64,000 nucleotides of DNA from Ancylostoma caninum (GCA_037903475.1 JBAJFG010000479.1:1970501-2034500), one strand, 5' to 3'. Positions 1 through 11,760 are shown, numbered from the stretch's first letter. Notes: generated by a model from the letters alone, not told the origin. A program made the numbers and translations.

Positions 1-289
1 ATATTAAGAGATGAACGATGCGAGAAATATGTGAGGCAAGGGATTTAAATGTACTTTGAGCCTCAACAGAGAGATGATTAGGTTGGTAGCAGTCATGCTA
101 ATCTTTGGGTCTTCAGAAGAAAAATATTGGGGCGAAATTCCTGATCCTGGTTCACTCGTTCAATTCTGATGCGGAAATGAGCTGAATTTGTTCCAACTCG
201 CTGTAGATGATTTACAACTGGATTAGAATAGCTGGGAAGTCTTTGCGAGAACTGGTCCCGATCCTCCTATTGTGACTAGCCATGATTTT

Positions 290-500
290 GGGTGTGTATC
301 ATCGTGAGGGAAAACGGAGCGTGGTACAGTCCTGTGATTGGTTCGTTCAAATCCTCCTCCCGCCCCAAACGGTTGACTCGTTCTCTTCGCGCGCGATTTC
401 ACTATACATGACTACGCAAAATTTGAATGGACAGAGGACGAGTTGATCGTGGAGGGCGGGAAAGCTCCGCCTCGTTTCCCCTCACGATGATACATACCCC
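290..500. mobile_element. hAT-type MITE, copy 1 (211 bp, 8-bp TSD)
   Basis: Terminal inverted repeats GGGTGTGTATCATCGTGAGG and its complement bound a 211-bp non-coding unit. It is flanked by a perfect 8-bp direct repeat ATGATTTT (282-289 and 501-508), the target-duplication length of hAT transposons. The interior (GATTGGTTCGTTC near 338, GGGCGGGAA near 462) is shared with the copy at 15737-15948, which defines a family. Confidence 0.85.
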
Positions 501-508
501 ATGATTTT

Positions 509-1176
509 ACGCTTCATTATAGCCGGTGATTGTCTCTGATCCGCTGTAGTTGACTTTCAAAGGTGTAATATAATTGCGCAAAAGTTACACGAGAACTGGT
601 TCCTGGTGTTGCTGCTGTGATGTAGCGGGAAGTTAGAAGAGTAGAGGGTGTGGGTATACGTAGATTGAAGAAAATAATGCATATACAGCGGAAAAAATAT
701 AATTTATCTCAAAAGCGATGATATATAGTTGAGTATTTGTGCAACCACACCATCTGCCTTACCGGTTAGTGCACATTTTGCACAATCTAATGTCTCCATC
801 TTCGTTGAGATGAAAAGGACAATGTGGGGACCAGTTCTCGCAAAAATTTGACTTGTACTTAAAGTCATTACGAGCCTCATTCTCAGCGCTATTGTTGTCA
901 GGGAGGATGGAACACGTGAGAAAATTGCTGCCAGTTCTGAGCAACAACCTACGAAAGGTACGTTTTTTAAAATGTGTATTTTGATTCTGTGGCATTGGAC
1001 GGAGTCTTCGTTGCTGAAAAACGCAATCAGAAATGATTCATCGCTCAGTGAGTCGTTCATCTAGTTGCTATGTTATGCTACGGATGCGGTAGGAATTTTG
1101 CTATGCTTGATATGAAAGTCTTCGACTGAAGATGAAATACTGAAAACAATGTCAGAAAGATTTTTTCACTTGATAG
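509..1176. other. Stretch upstream of the first readable NAXD exon
   Basis: No exon could be supported. A 118-codon minus-strand frame (704-1060) has no recognisable domain and no clear splice sites. The end, TTTTTTCACTTGATAG just before 1177, is a good splice acceptor, so at least the right part is intron of NAXD. The missing first coding exon was looked for and not found. Confidence 0.4.
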
Positions 1177-4000
1177 GGATCTTGTGGGAAGATTGCGGTG
1201 ATCGGCGGATCTATAGAATACACAGGAGCACCGTTCTTCGCTGCAATATCTGCGCTGAGATTGGTGAGTTCTATGCTTAAATGCCTAATTCATCTACAGT
1301 TGCGAACAATCATTCTTGCATCACAGAAAATCGCCCGCCTGGTCTGCCGCGCAGCACCACCTGTATTAGTGGGTGCGTGAGACGGTGGGTGGAAACCCTG
1401 CTGAACAAAACTTTTTCGGTGCTTCAGTTTTTTGAGAGGAGATATGAGTTGAGCGAGAGGGTACACGATTTGAGCTATAATGGGTTTATCTGGCAAAACA
1501 ATAACAGCCGCACTGCGCCTACACTGAGATGGAACTGTAGTAAAAGGTGGGGCAGGCCCCGCCCACCATTAAGGTCATCGACTGATCGATGATAACCTGG
1601 GTAGGCCGACTAAGAGCTGTGATTATCAGGGTGGAGCGGGATAATCACAGCGTCCAAATGGTCTGATGCGCCGCGTGGGTGGTGCGGCGCGGCAAACCAG
1701 ACCGGCGGCTTTCTGTGATGGAGTGACTGTATTTATATAGGTATCAGGCAGTGCCGGACGCAGTGAGGGGGGGGGGGTTGCAATACAAATAAAACTTGTT
1801 TTAGTTTCTTTCTGTTTATTTTCATTATTATTCCTTGAATAATTTTTATTTGTTATTTGTTATTATAATTGATTTATTTGTTATTATAGTTTATTATTAT
1901 AATTGATATTTCTATTAATTTTATTTTCCGTCTGGGTGCCCAAAGCGGCGGAGACCCCACATTTTTTTTTGCACACCCCTCCCCCCTTCCGCCCACTTTC
2001 GCGTCCGCCACTGGTAGCAACAGATGCCTTTCATGCAGACATTTTTTTTAGAATTGAATTTGTAGTCGTGATGCTACTTATGTTTATTTTCAAAATAGGT
2101 TTGACCTCCATCCCTGCACTCCTCTTGCCAATATTTTCTGTTGACTGACAGAAAGGCACACTCTTCAGGGTGCGGATTTGGTTCATGTAATGTGCGCACC
2201 GGAAGCTGCACCAGTCATTAAAGGATTTTCTCCGGAACTGATCGTTCATCCTGGCCTTGAACCAGAATCTGTCATACCAGTAAGTTTTCCACATAATACG
2301 TAACTGTGGAGAAGTCAAAGGTGTAAATGTATAGAAGCTCGAAAGGATGGATGCTATCGTTTTGGGACCAGGTTTGGGACGAAATCCACGCTTAGCGCCT
2401 TTGTTTGGAAACGTGCTGGAGTTTGTGAAAAAGACAGATGTTCCGCTTGTGATGGATGCGGTAAGTTGTAAAGGTATGCTAATAAATATAACTATGGAGT
2501 CGTACTTTCTTCACTAGCATTGTCATGGGCGATTTATTTCCTCCAGATCCAGCTTTCCTATTCCTTAAATCCTATGTTTCAGGACGGCCTATGGTTCCTC
2601 TGTGAAGCTATACGCGAAGGGGTTCCTCCGCTACCTTCAGCAATTCTCACTCCAAACATTGTGGAGTTTTCAAGGCTATGTGAAGCTGCCCTGGGGATCT
2701 CTGATGTCCTGGCAATAAAAGTACAACTATACTTTCGTTGACGTGGTATTTAGCTTTTTCCCCCAAACAAATGATGGAGGCTTCTTCCTTTACAATTTGA
2801 GTTAAAGGGGCTACAGCTCGAATACTGGAATCAGTGCACGCGTACTGGAGGCAAACATTATCCACGTAAATGAAGGTAACATTCTAGGAACAAGACAAAT
2901 TGGAGGACTTGGCTTCACGTTTAAGTTCACACCTTGGTACCTCTTTGTTCGTGAAGGGACGCGTGGACATTATTACGAACCCTGATGGGAAAGGTTGGTT
3001 TTGGTTTTCAATGTCCTTTCCCATGTCAATTTTAGGCTCTGCAGCGGCAAAAAAAATATAACTGTGTTTGAAAAAATAACTGTGTGGAAGTTCCGTAGTG
3101 ATAATATTGAATTTTTGATTACAAAGTTTGACAAATCACTTCTTTCCTCCCCGTGCCGCCAAAGTTTATATACTGTGGAACAGTTTCGGATACTAATGCT
3201 CTTTTTTTTTTGCGAAATTCTCAGCGAAAACCAGAAATTGGGCTAATTCGGTAGGTTACGTTTTTACATAGTAGCAAAGTTGGTGGGTATATAAAAGCAG
3301 GGACGGTATTTGTACTTGAGATTACTTAAAGTGAATCTGTTGATGTCCATGTTAACAGTGGGGAAATTTGGGGGAGGGGAGGGGGTTTATACGCCGCCTT
3401 GAGTAATCTCAAGTAAGTAATCTCAAGCTTGACATCTAGACCGTGGGTAATCTAATACTGACCATGCTTTTATATACCCATTAATCTTGATGGGTGGGAA
3501 TGTAATCAACTGCAGTAACCCAATTTCTGACATTCATTGGGAACTTCGCAAAAAAAGGGAAAAACTATCAGTTTCCTGAACTACATAGTATTTATCCACT
3601 TTGTGGTCAAAAATTACATTTTTATTGCAGTCACTCTTGGAGATGACGAAGGATGTCCAAGAAGATGTGGAGGACAAGGTGATGTGTCAAGTGGAACCCT
3701 AGCAATGTTCCTTCTTTGGGCCACGAGGTAATCTACAGTTAAACTCGCCGCTCTGGTAATCGATATGCTATGGATGTTGTCGATTCGGCTTTGGTGAATA
3801 TTCCTTCTTTAAGAATGTCCTCTTCACACGACGCGAAAAATGCTGCTGGTCTTGCCTGTAGTCAGCTGGTTCGTCATTGCGCAAAGTTGGCTTACGCAAG
3901 AGTCGGTAGATCAATGATCACTAGTGATTTAATTGACGAGATTCCTGGAGTTCTTCGTGAGCTGGACAGCAAGAAGAATAAGGATTGCCCAAGTGCATGA
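1177..4000 (+). CDS. naxd: ATP-dependent (S)-NAD(P)H-hydrate dehydratase (NAXD), 5' exon(s) missing
   Basis: Metabolite-repair enzyme that uses ATP to turn hydrated NADHX/NADPHX back into NAD(P)H; it works with the epimerase NAXE (family knowledge). Seven exons join in frame: 1177-1263, 2169-2279, 2335-2460, 2583-2720, 2888-2993, 3631-3727, 3814-4000 (TGA 3998-4000), giving about 283 residues. Ribokinase-fold signatures are all seen: [14 protein letters not shown] near the start, [17 protein letters not shown], the GPGLGR loop, [30 protein letters not shown], and the catalytic/phosphate segment [14 protein letters not shown]. The family is usually 300-350 residues, so one short N-terminal exon is missing; none was found in 1-1176 and it may lie left of the window. 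Introns carry a Tc1-type foldback element (1295-1731) and another inverted repeat (3284-3480). It is not a pseudogene as far as seen: no stops or frameshifts. Confidence 0.93.
1295..1731. mobile_element. Tc1/mariner-type foldback MITE in NAXD intron
   Basis: Begins TACAGT (1295) and ends ACTGTA (1731). The arms, about 1313-1375 and 1660-1731, are inverted copies sharing CATCACAGAAA and a GC-rich block with GCAGCACCACC / GGTGGTGCGGC. A second nested palindrome, GCTGTGATTATC with its complement, lies at about 1617-1653. There is no transposase. The 437-bp insertion accounts for about half of the 905-bp intron between the first two readable exons. Confidence 0.7.
3284..3480. mobile_element. Small inverted-repeat element in NAXD intron
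   Basis: TGGGTATATAAAAGCAGG at 3284 is repeated in inverse orientation at about 3463-3480 (CATGCTTTTATATACCCA). A further internal pair built on TTGAGATTACTT / AAGTAATCTCAAG lies near 3315 and 3412-3427. The length of about 197 bp and lack of coding potential fit a MITE; class unknown. Confidence 0.6.
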
Positions 4001-4023
4001 TCTTTCGCCGAATGTATTTCATG

Positions 4024-4130
4024 TAATAAATTGTAGATTTACTATTATAAATGTATGCTATCTTGTCCATTTGTAATTGTAGATTTGCTGTAATAAATGT
4101 ATGCTATCTTGTACATTTGTATTTTTTCTA
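4024..4130 (+). terminator. NAXD 3' end: two tandem polyadenylation-signal units
   Basis: Just after the NAXD stop, a unit of about 46 bp beginning ATTGTAGATTT occurs twice in tandem (about 4030 and 4076). AATAAA-type signals lie at 4025-4030 and 4092-4097, and both units contain ATGTATGCTATCTTGT. The local duplication has probably doubled the cleavage signal. The function is inference; the repeat and hexamers are seen. Confidence 0.5.
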
Positions 4131-5370
4131 AAATAACTGCAGCGAGGTAACGAGGAAGAGCGAGTTCTTCAATGAGCTTCAAAGTCGATTCTGGCAAAGT
4201 AAGCTAGGATAAAAAATCAAAATACATAATTTCGTTCGACTTCCAGGTCTTGACGCTGGGGTCGTTCTTGTAACGAATGATGTTCAGCTATCCGATATTT
4301 TTTCATGGACTCTGTTGTTTCCAGAATTGCCACAGTTTTGCTCTCTTCAAAAAAAAAAAGAGTTTCGTGGCATGGACACATGCTGGATGGTTTTCGAAAG
4401 GGATATGTGGTCAAAGCATTGCTGGGAGAGTTCGAAAGTCACCGAATATCTTCAGAGGAGTGAACACGCTCGATAAGTCCGTACTAACTTAGTATACTTG
4501 GTGACTTGACGTTTCAGGCCAACTCTTTGTGTGACGTTTCTCGTTTCTCAGGTGCAGTCCGTCACCTTTTGGCTACATAAACTGTGACTCTGGCTTCTAC
4601 CTGAATTTCTATCTGAAGGTTGTGGCAGAAGAATACGCCTAATTTGCCCGAAATTGGCCGGTGAAGCATTTTTCGCTTGTTTCGGGAGTGCACAATCTAA
4701 GACGGGGTACTAGATGTTCCAGATATATCGTATTGGGATATGCCTCACAATGCGAAGCCAACGATGCAAATCTCGAATTCTTTCTCCATTCCTGATGAGC
4801 ACCATAGCTAAGGAAGTTGCGAACGTTTTTCACAAACAGTGCGAAGTTCATGAAGGAGTAAAAATGTACCCGTAGTTATGCTTGACCCCTAAGGGGGGGG
4901 GGGGCTGTCTGGAATGTTGAATTCCATATCTTTTTTGTACGACGACAGCGTTTTGTAGCTACGGTAGATAAGTGTAGAGACTGGAGCTATGTTCTGCGCA
5001 AACTTTTCTCACGATGGCATCCAGCGGAAACGGAAAATGGTTTAGAGATCTGCGTAGATGACAGCATATTATGAGGTATAACCAACCAGAATGCCACGGA
5101 CATCTGATCCCTTGTGAGCACAATTTTGCGGGACTTTTATACGGTGAAAACCCATGGAATTCCGGGAAATATAGTATACATAATTCTCCGAGACTTAGTT
5201 GTATGAAATACTAGTAGAGAATTACCAGAGAGATTGCAGAATATATTCAGTGACAATTGAAATTAGTGAATTTGATTATTTTTCAGTGTAAACATGAGAG
5301 CGATTGTCTAGATGGATGGTTTAATAGGGTAAACACTATAAAAGCTACGTACACATCTTCCAATGAAATA
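4131..5370. other. Intergenic, no gene seen
   Basis: Only short chance frames occur on both strands. A 12-base G tract is at 4893-4904. No repeat family or RNA gene was recognised. Confidence 0.5.
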
Positions 5371-6298
5371 CTAGGTTGAGGAATTATAAATGTCCGCTGC
5401 AATCGTTTACCTTTCCTCCTCTATTTTCTCCGATGTCACTATTTTTGGCAGGGCATGTGTATTCATGTGGAAGAGTGCTTCATGGCGCTTCAGAAAATAT
5501 ATAATTTGTTTGGTATCCTCCAATATATTAGTTTTGAAAAACTATTTTTAATTGGTAGCGCACCTATTCAAGGCGTACATGGTAAGTGTGCGAGCCGCTA
5601 TCGTCCGAATCCTTCTCTGCCGTATAAAAAGTCGTCACTCTTTGAAGCCGTTATAGTGTCAGATAATAGAAGAGTGTGCCTTGAACATGCAGACAAAAAA
5701 CCATTCCTGCTCAGCGACGAAAAGCGGCCTATTCCGACACGTAAACCCGACAGTCACGAATGGAAGGTGACACTGCGTTTGAGGTAAGATATTAAAGGAA
5801 CGCCCCATTCAAGTATGATGATTAGTAGTCACAAGTTTAGTGCTGATCCCTCTGCGCAATAGTGGAACCGCTTGGACCTAGAACTCCTTCGTCATGGTAT
5901 CAGAACAGCGGCTACCAAACTTATCCATGGCATGGTCAGAACGACATATCGTGAAAATGACCTGGAACAGAACCAAAAAATGAGGGTGGGATGTACTGCC
6001 CCACCCGCCTCTTAGTCCAGGATTGGCACTATCAGACTGGCACCTGTTCCTGCCGATACAGCGTTCATTGAAGGAGAAGAACTTTAAAAACTGCGGTGGA
6101 GCTAAAATTTGGGTGGGTCGTTACGGCGTCTCAAAGCACTGCGATTTTGTCATGGAGGGCACTCGTTCATTCTGTGGAAGAAGTAGAAGAGTCATGTAAC
6201 AATTCGAGAAATACCCCTTGGATTGAGCTCTTGTAATTTTCTCGTGGTAGTGTTTTCAATTTGAAGGTCAAACGGACATTTATAATTCCTCAACCTAA
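5371..6298 (+). mobile_element. Complete but dead mariner element (928 bp)
   Basis: Bounded by near-perfect 26-bp terminal inverted repeats (CTAGGTTGAGGAATTATAAA at 5371; the complement ends at 6298) and flanked by TA on both sides (5369-5370, 6299-6300), the mariner target duplication. The interior carries a broken transposase in the same orientation. The length is shorter than the usual 1.2-1.3 kb, so an N-terminal deletion is likely. Confidence 0.88.
5560..6200 (+). pseudogene. Degenerate mariner transposase
   Basis: Recognisable mariner catalytic-core pieces survive in order: LLSDEKRP (remnant of the GDEKW block), PTRKPDSHEWKV (usual TPKPDLHxKKV), DIKGTPH after a stop near 5789, then after further breaks PHPPLSPGLALSDWHLF (usual PHPPYSPDLAPSDYHLF) and RSLKEKNFKN. 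Several stops and at least one frameshift separate them, and the SPDLAP aspartate is replaced by glycine, so it cannot encode an active enzyme. The N-terminal DNA-binding part is not recognisable. Confidence 0.82.
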
Positions 6299-7613
6299 TA
6301 ATTCTAATGAGCAAATAATAACCTGACGTTAGAATAAATCAAAAGAAAAACAACAGCGCGACACTCCAATCGTCATGATCAGTCTGTGGAACTATGATAT
6401 GTGCAGGACAGAGATCGAAGTCTCAGAGATGAAAGTCACTTGTTTTTAGTTGGGTCACCCTATTTACATAACAGTCGAAGGGGTTGTTTTCCTATAGGAT
6501 TCTGCATATTTTATACATTTTTGTCAACAGAGGTGCTGTAAATGCCTCGATTTCATCACCGCTGACCTCAAACAACTCTCTTTCAATGTTCAATTTCAAT
6601 GTCAAACCGTGAATTCTGATCGCTCATTCTCAATTAATTTCTACTCTCTAAAACATGTGGTTGAATTATATCGCTTCACTTGTGGACGTGACCTATAATA
6701 TTTGGATCATTGAGTTATTTGCTGCTGCTGGTACCATCAGCCAGTGGATTCTCATTGATGCGAGCGATTACTATGGATTACTACTCTTTGTTCTCACCGC
6801 ACCACGATGCAGGCCGATGGTTTTGCAAGTTGTTTGGAGCCCGTACTTGTTTAGTCTAGAATCCTTACTATTTGCCGCTCTTTCCTTCAGAAGAAGAAAA
6901 AGAAAAGAAGAAAAAAGTGAATTGGCTCCACAGCTAGATTCTTTTCACGTCTCGAGTATTTCCACACTTTGAAGATGTTTCGGAATGGAACGATATTCCA
7001 CACTAATATCAAAATACTTATAATTATTATAATGCTTGATCTTATTGCAGATTACTCGTGTATTTCTTACAAGTATTTAGGTATTATTTCAAACTTGGTA
7101 ATGACAATTGTTTATGTTACAAATAGTGTTTTTAAGGTAACAATGGTCTACCACTGCCCTTTACCGCTAGGACCTTTTCCTGTAACATTACCTAATATTG
7201 ATCAGACATCTTGAAGCTCAAATCGCTCGCTTTCGTAACCCTTTTCAGCAAAAATATTCTCCTTCATACCTCTTATGAAAGCAGTGTCTCCTCTCCAAAT
7301 CGTTCTCGAGATTCTGTCATGAAGAGATTTTCAAGATTTTGCCATAGAGAGAATCTCCAGGAGCTTCTGCTCACAACGGTATAAGCGCTTCCGTACAGAA
7401 CAGCCCAAAAACCCGCTTTGATTTGCACTATTTGGAGAGCTTGTGAGTGGAGCTGAGGCGAGGCGAGGACGGAAGCACAAGGTTTCTAGATTATGTACTC
7501 TCGGAAGAGCAGCTTCTGACGGGATTCGTACTCTTCGTGAGAACTCCTCATCATCAATTCCCTAACAGGATAGGAAGTGCCCTTCATATGTGTCCAGCGA
7601 GGGGCAACATTAG
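6299..7613. other. Intergenic, no supported gene
   Basis: Frames at 6655-6972 (105 codons, hydrophobic N-terminal half) and 6969-7214 (81 codons) are the best open stretches but match no family known to me, and splice context is poor. Left unassigned. Confidence 0.4.
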
Positions 7614-7828
7614 GTATACTTGCACATTTATTCGAACAAATTCGATTATTCGAATGATTCATTCGAATGATCGAATTCATTCGAAAGTTCTCATATTCAA
7701 AAACGTCATTTTCTGGACTAAGTCGGAAGATGGAGAAAGTTTTTTCTCTCTCATCTTCGAATTCATTCGGTCACTCGGATATTCGAAATATTCGACATTC
7801 GAACGGTCGAATAAATGTGCAAGTATAC
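7614..7828. mobile_element. Palindromic MITE rich in ATTCGAA motifs
   Basis: A 22-bp perfect terminal inverted repeat beginning GTATACTTGCACATTTATTC (7614-7635; complement 7807-7828) encloses about 170 bp. The inner flanks are built of repeated TTCGAATG/CATTCGAA words (7636-7686 and 7757-7806), so much of the element can fold back on itself. The 171-codon open frame crossing it reads through these repeats and is not taken as a gene. Confidence 0.72.
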
Positions 7829-8663
7829 TGCACAGGGCTCGGGGATCTCGTTTTGCAGAAGCTTCGTACGAAAGCACGTGTACCATTGTGATTAGCAACT
7901 CCCGGAGATTTGATATTGATGTTTCTTTAATTGATCTATTTTTATTGTTTTTCCCGCTGTAAATTTTCCATTGGCTCCCTTTTGGTTGTGAAAATAAATA
8001 CATGCACAAACAAATGCACAAACAAATACTGGCTATGATTAGTTATAGCCGCCTGCGGGAACTTTTTTCTGGTAATTCTAGCGATGTGAGCAACATATGG
8101 GCGCACAATCACGGGCCTACCAAGCCACTTGGAAGTGCTCGTGCCAGTACTCCTAGAACGATAATTCGCTCAGTGTCCATTTCAGTTTTTCTGCCCAATT
8201 TTCTCATCTCAAAGACCTGTCATATCAGGTCTTACATTGGTTTTCGAGTTCTTTATGCACCAACGATCGTATTCCCCATTCATATTTTCTATTGAATCAA
8301 ATGACAAAGAAGTCATTAATTACCTGCCTTTTATTCTTCTGATACTGATTGACATTTCACTGCTGTAGAGGAAAAAAAAGAGATTCTGGACTTTTCTGTG
8401 AGGAAAACGTAACAGTTGTAAGTAATCATATGGTAGGTTGGGTGTGGTTCGTAGTCAAAAACGGTCCTGTAATTGTATCCAGGAAATGTCTGTGGGTTGC
8501 CAAGGCAAAACAGATGTGACATATGAATTAATTTCTGAGCAGACGGTACCTTTCTTCGTCTGTCGCTGTAATGCAAGGCTATAAGAAATTTTCTTAGAAT
8601 GTTTCAATTTCATTTCAGTGCCTCTGAGGTTTCGAGTGGTCCTCCTATTACATATTTATATCA
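7829..8663. other. Intergenic, no gene seen
   Basis: Chance frames only. A short direct repeat ATGCACAAACAA occurs twice at 8002-8024. No domain or splice-bounded exon was recognised. Confidence 0.4.
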
Positions 8664-10106
8664 TACCAGTCTGGCCGTCCAGCTGACGCCGGACTTCCAG
8701 ACTTCTCCTAATGCTCGCTTCGCTCGCATGACTTCTTCAGACTTTCATTTTGTTATACTCACAGCCACGATATATTTTTGCTATAATGCGTACATCATCC
8801 CTTCCATTGCTTCCCCTCATGTAAACCTGGACTTATCAAAAGGGATTAACGCTGTTTCTTAGGGCAATTTTATCATTCGCTCAGCTGAAATAGCTATTTG
8901 TGACTACATACGTATAACCGATCCAACCTTCAATGACTACGGGAAATGCTTCACCATTTCAAGAAATATTTTATTTTATTTATTTTATTCCATTCATTTT
9001 CAAGGAACATCCAAATGCACGCATGCATCTATATGTGTTTTACGTATACATACATGCCTACATACATACATACATTTGTGTATGGATGTACATGTAAATA
9101 TTTGTGTATACATATTCATAAAAATTCTCATTACACATTATAAGTTTCCTTTACCCTACTGACGAGTGCAGGAGGAAACTTTTAACATAGCTTTGTTTTC
9201 GTATAAGGATAATGCACGAAACGAAAACAAGCATTAGATCCTAAATTGAAACATAGAGTTACCACATTTTGTTTGCTATAACTGGTCAAACGATAAGAGC
9301 CAGTTTGAACATATAAAAGAGGAGGGTGTGGTGGTTTCATAGACAAATTGGAAGGGAAAACGTGGGAGATGATGTGAAATGGAGGGAGTGACACGGATGT
9401 CATTCTACTCGCTCCTGAGGTCTGACATTGAATGTTTCACGATCGATGTCAAGCACGAGGAGACCGAGCGAGCTAAGATAGACCCAATTCATGTCTCGAA
9501 ATCCAAAATTTCATCAGTACTGAACACCGGCGCACCTCTCCTCCATCCGTCGTCACATTTCAGGCGTTTCTCCCCTTTGGACACCACAGCACCCTTATCG
9601 CACAGTTGGTCCCGACTCCAGGCGTTTCCCCACTTTTGGACGCCGGCGCACCCTTATCACACCGTTGGACCAGCCTCTTTCCCCACTTTCGGACGCCGGC
9701 GCACCCCTATCACACTGTTGGCCCCAGCTCCAGGCGTTTCCCCACTTTTGGACGCCAGCGCACTCTTATCACACCGTTGGACCCGGCTCCAGGCGTTTCC
9801 CCACTTTTGGACGCCAGCGCACTCTTATCACACCGTTGGACCCGGCTCCAGGCGTTTCCCCACTTTTGGACGCCGGCGCACCCTTATCACACTGTTGGAC
9901 TCGGCTCCAGGCGTTTTCCCATTTTTGGACGCCGGCGCACTCTTACATCAACAGTGGACCCGTTGTAGAGCATTTTCATTGGTCTAGGCCACGCCCCATG
10001 AATTTCGTTTCACATTGACAAACGCACAGACAGACAGACATACAGACAGACAGACAGACACACACACAAACGTACAGAGTAAGCCCGTCATTATAAGCCA
10101 TGATTA
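8664..10106 (+). repeat. Dispersed repeat, copy 1 (with 59-bp minisatellite)
   Basis: From TACCAGTCTGGCCGTCC to about AAGCCCGTCATTATAAGCC this matches 13775-14851 nearly base for base over long blocks. Internal landmarks in order: a CGCTTCGCTCGCATGACTTC block, a TATTTTATTTTATT tract, a CATACATACATA microsatellite (about 9048-9075), a TATA-like ATATAAAAGAGG (9310), the minisatellite (9563-9962) and a CAGACAGACA tract (10026-10062). No terminal inverted repeats and no transposase or reverse transcriptase were seen; the class is unknown. Confidence 0.85.
9563..9962. repeat. 59-bp minisatellite, about seven units
   Basis: The unit begins GGCGTTTCCCCACTTTTGGA. Starts are at 9563, 9621, about 9674 (a shortened unit), 9733, 9792, 9851 and 9910, so the exact period is 59 bp in the right half. 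Because 59 is not a multiple of three, each unit rotates the frame, which produces three overlapping open frames of 117-202 codons that should not be taken as proteins. The sister repeat at 14661 has about one unit. Confidence 0.9.
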
Positions 10107-11199
10107 TTCTTTTCTATCTTTGAGATCTCTATCTTTGAGATCCAAGCTATCTTATTGTTAGATTCAGTGTCTCTCGTTTTACCTCAGAGATCAAATTTGA
10201 GGTGTTAAAGCCAGAAGAATCTTCAGGCGGTGCTGATTACAGTAGCGTAGAGATTCCGTCACAGAAGTGCCGGAAGCTTCCTTTCGTACTGCTTCTTTCT
10301 GTAGAGTTTGAGATGCCTGTACAGATATATACCATGACGAGTTGCACTTTCACCACGTTAGGCACCAATACCACGCCACAACTACGCAACACGAGGGAAA
10401 ATCGTTATTGAACGATGGCTCGGTTTACTACGAAACACATAAACGTTGGCTAATTGCGAGACATACTTCAACTACCCGCTTGACATCTCCTTATCCATAT
10501 CAGAGTAACCACCAATTCTTTGAGATATTCACGTCTGGAGTACGCCATCGGACTAAATGTCATCAATTATCACTGTCAACCGTCTGTACTCATCATACTT
10601 CAGTACTTGTCAAAAACCATTTGCACTATTTGAGAAAGTATGACGAGTATGATTCATAGATTTGTTATCCGAACGCGTGGTTGTCAGTAATATGTTCTAC
10701 CGGCCAACGTTTCGGAGTTACTGAAAGCTTATTTGCGAGAGTGCTTTACCGTTTTTTGCCCACCTTCCCGATTTCCACTTAGCCGCGAGAAACCTCAGTC
10801 CCCTCAAAGATCCCAATAAAACACAAGGATAAAAATGAAAAGAAAGTATCAAGCGATTAACGCGGCCAAGTGGGAATTGATCACAAATACAACACGAGAA
10901 AGGCAGAAAACCACTGGAACCTGAAAAAAAAAACACCTCTGCTTGCTCATTTCTAACTATTATTCCGTCGTATTATTTTGTTGGAGTTGAGCACACATGT
11001 GTATGTTTCGTAACCACAGACTCATATACTTAGCGCATCATTGTGTGCAAAAATAAAGTAAAATAAAAAAATGAAAACCTTATTTCAACAACGAAACTCA
11101 CGATTCCGGGTGCAACCGGAAAATAATACAAGAATGAATTTATCGGCGGCTTGCAGTAGCCGCGTGTAGAACAGTTGCAAGCATCGGCACTCGCACAAG
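10107..11199. other. Intergenic upstream of the transporter gene
   Basis: No exon recognised. Frames of 69-105 codons at 10202-10659 show no domain. 11040-11180 is AT-rich then GC-mixed and could hold promoter or trans-splice acceptor sequence for the downstream transporter; nothing definite was seen. Confidence 0.4.
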
Positions 11200-11274
11200 A
11201 TGAAGAAGTGGTACTTATGGATCGTAGGACCCCTCCCTCTTCTGTTCGCAGTTCTTTTTGGCGGCCTTCAGGCG
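11200..11274 (+). CDS. Possible alternative first exon of the SLC13 gene
   Basis: ATG at 11200 opens a 25-codon stretch reading MKKWYLWIVGPLPLLFAVLF and ending GCG before a GTGGGT donor at 11275. Composition and length resemble the first membrane segment of SLC13 proteins and parallel the exon at 11761-11841 (VKWAWIAGAPVLFSPLLYFG). Both end in phase 0, so either could splice to exon 2 at 11902. It may be an alternative first exon, or a duplicated relic. The similarity is seen; the alternative use is inference. Confidence 0.4.
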
Positions 11275-11760
11275 GTGGGTCGATTCAAAATGTTTGATCT
11301 GGCGCCGGGTCCCTCTGTGATCTCTCGACCCCCCAGCGAACTGCTCTCATATCCTATAATACATCGGTGTCTTTTCCTTCGTTAGAGCATGAAGGGGTCA
11401 AAATTGAGCTATGCTAGTAGCCGCCATACTCTTTACTCAAGCATCGAAAAATGAGGTTTCAAAAATCACAGATCTCTTAAGATAATTGATTTTGCACCTA
11501 TGCAAGCCCAATAAACGGGTAATATTGTTAGTAACTACCAGACACGTTGTACTATCCCTCGAGTTCTAAGCAATGCCTGTTTTTTAGCCCGTCTTCCATG
11601 ACAAATACCTTTTTGTGCTTCTATTTTTGTAGCTGACAAATTTCGAAAACTTGCATAGGTGCTCATTCTAGCAGCGATTTGTTCAGATTACTTCTCTCTA
11701 AGGTCGCTCCCCCTTCCACAGCATTTATTGAAAGGGAAATTGTTTGCCAGTGACAGAGGG

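Noticed and set aside
330..350. tRNA B-box-like GGTTCGTTCAAATCC
   Set aside because: It recurs at the same place in the second hAT MITE copy, and no acceptor or anticodon stem can be formed around it.
7447..7962. 171-codon plus-strand frame
   Set aside because: It runs through a palindromic MITE (7614-7828) and has an equally open frame on the other strand.
9563..9962. CRISPR-like array
   Set aside because: The units are contiguous with no unique spacers, and the context is eukaryotic.
9379..9987. 202-codon open frame, the longest in the window
   Set aside because: Most of it is the 59-bp minisatellite, whose period is not a multiple of three; equivalent frames are open in the other two phases and the sister repeat lacks the array.
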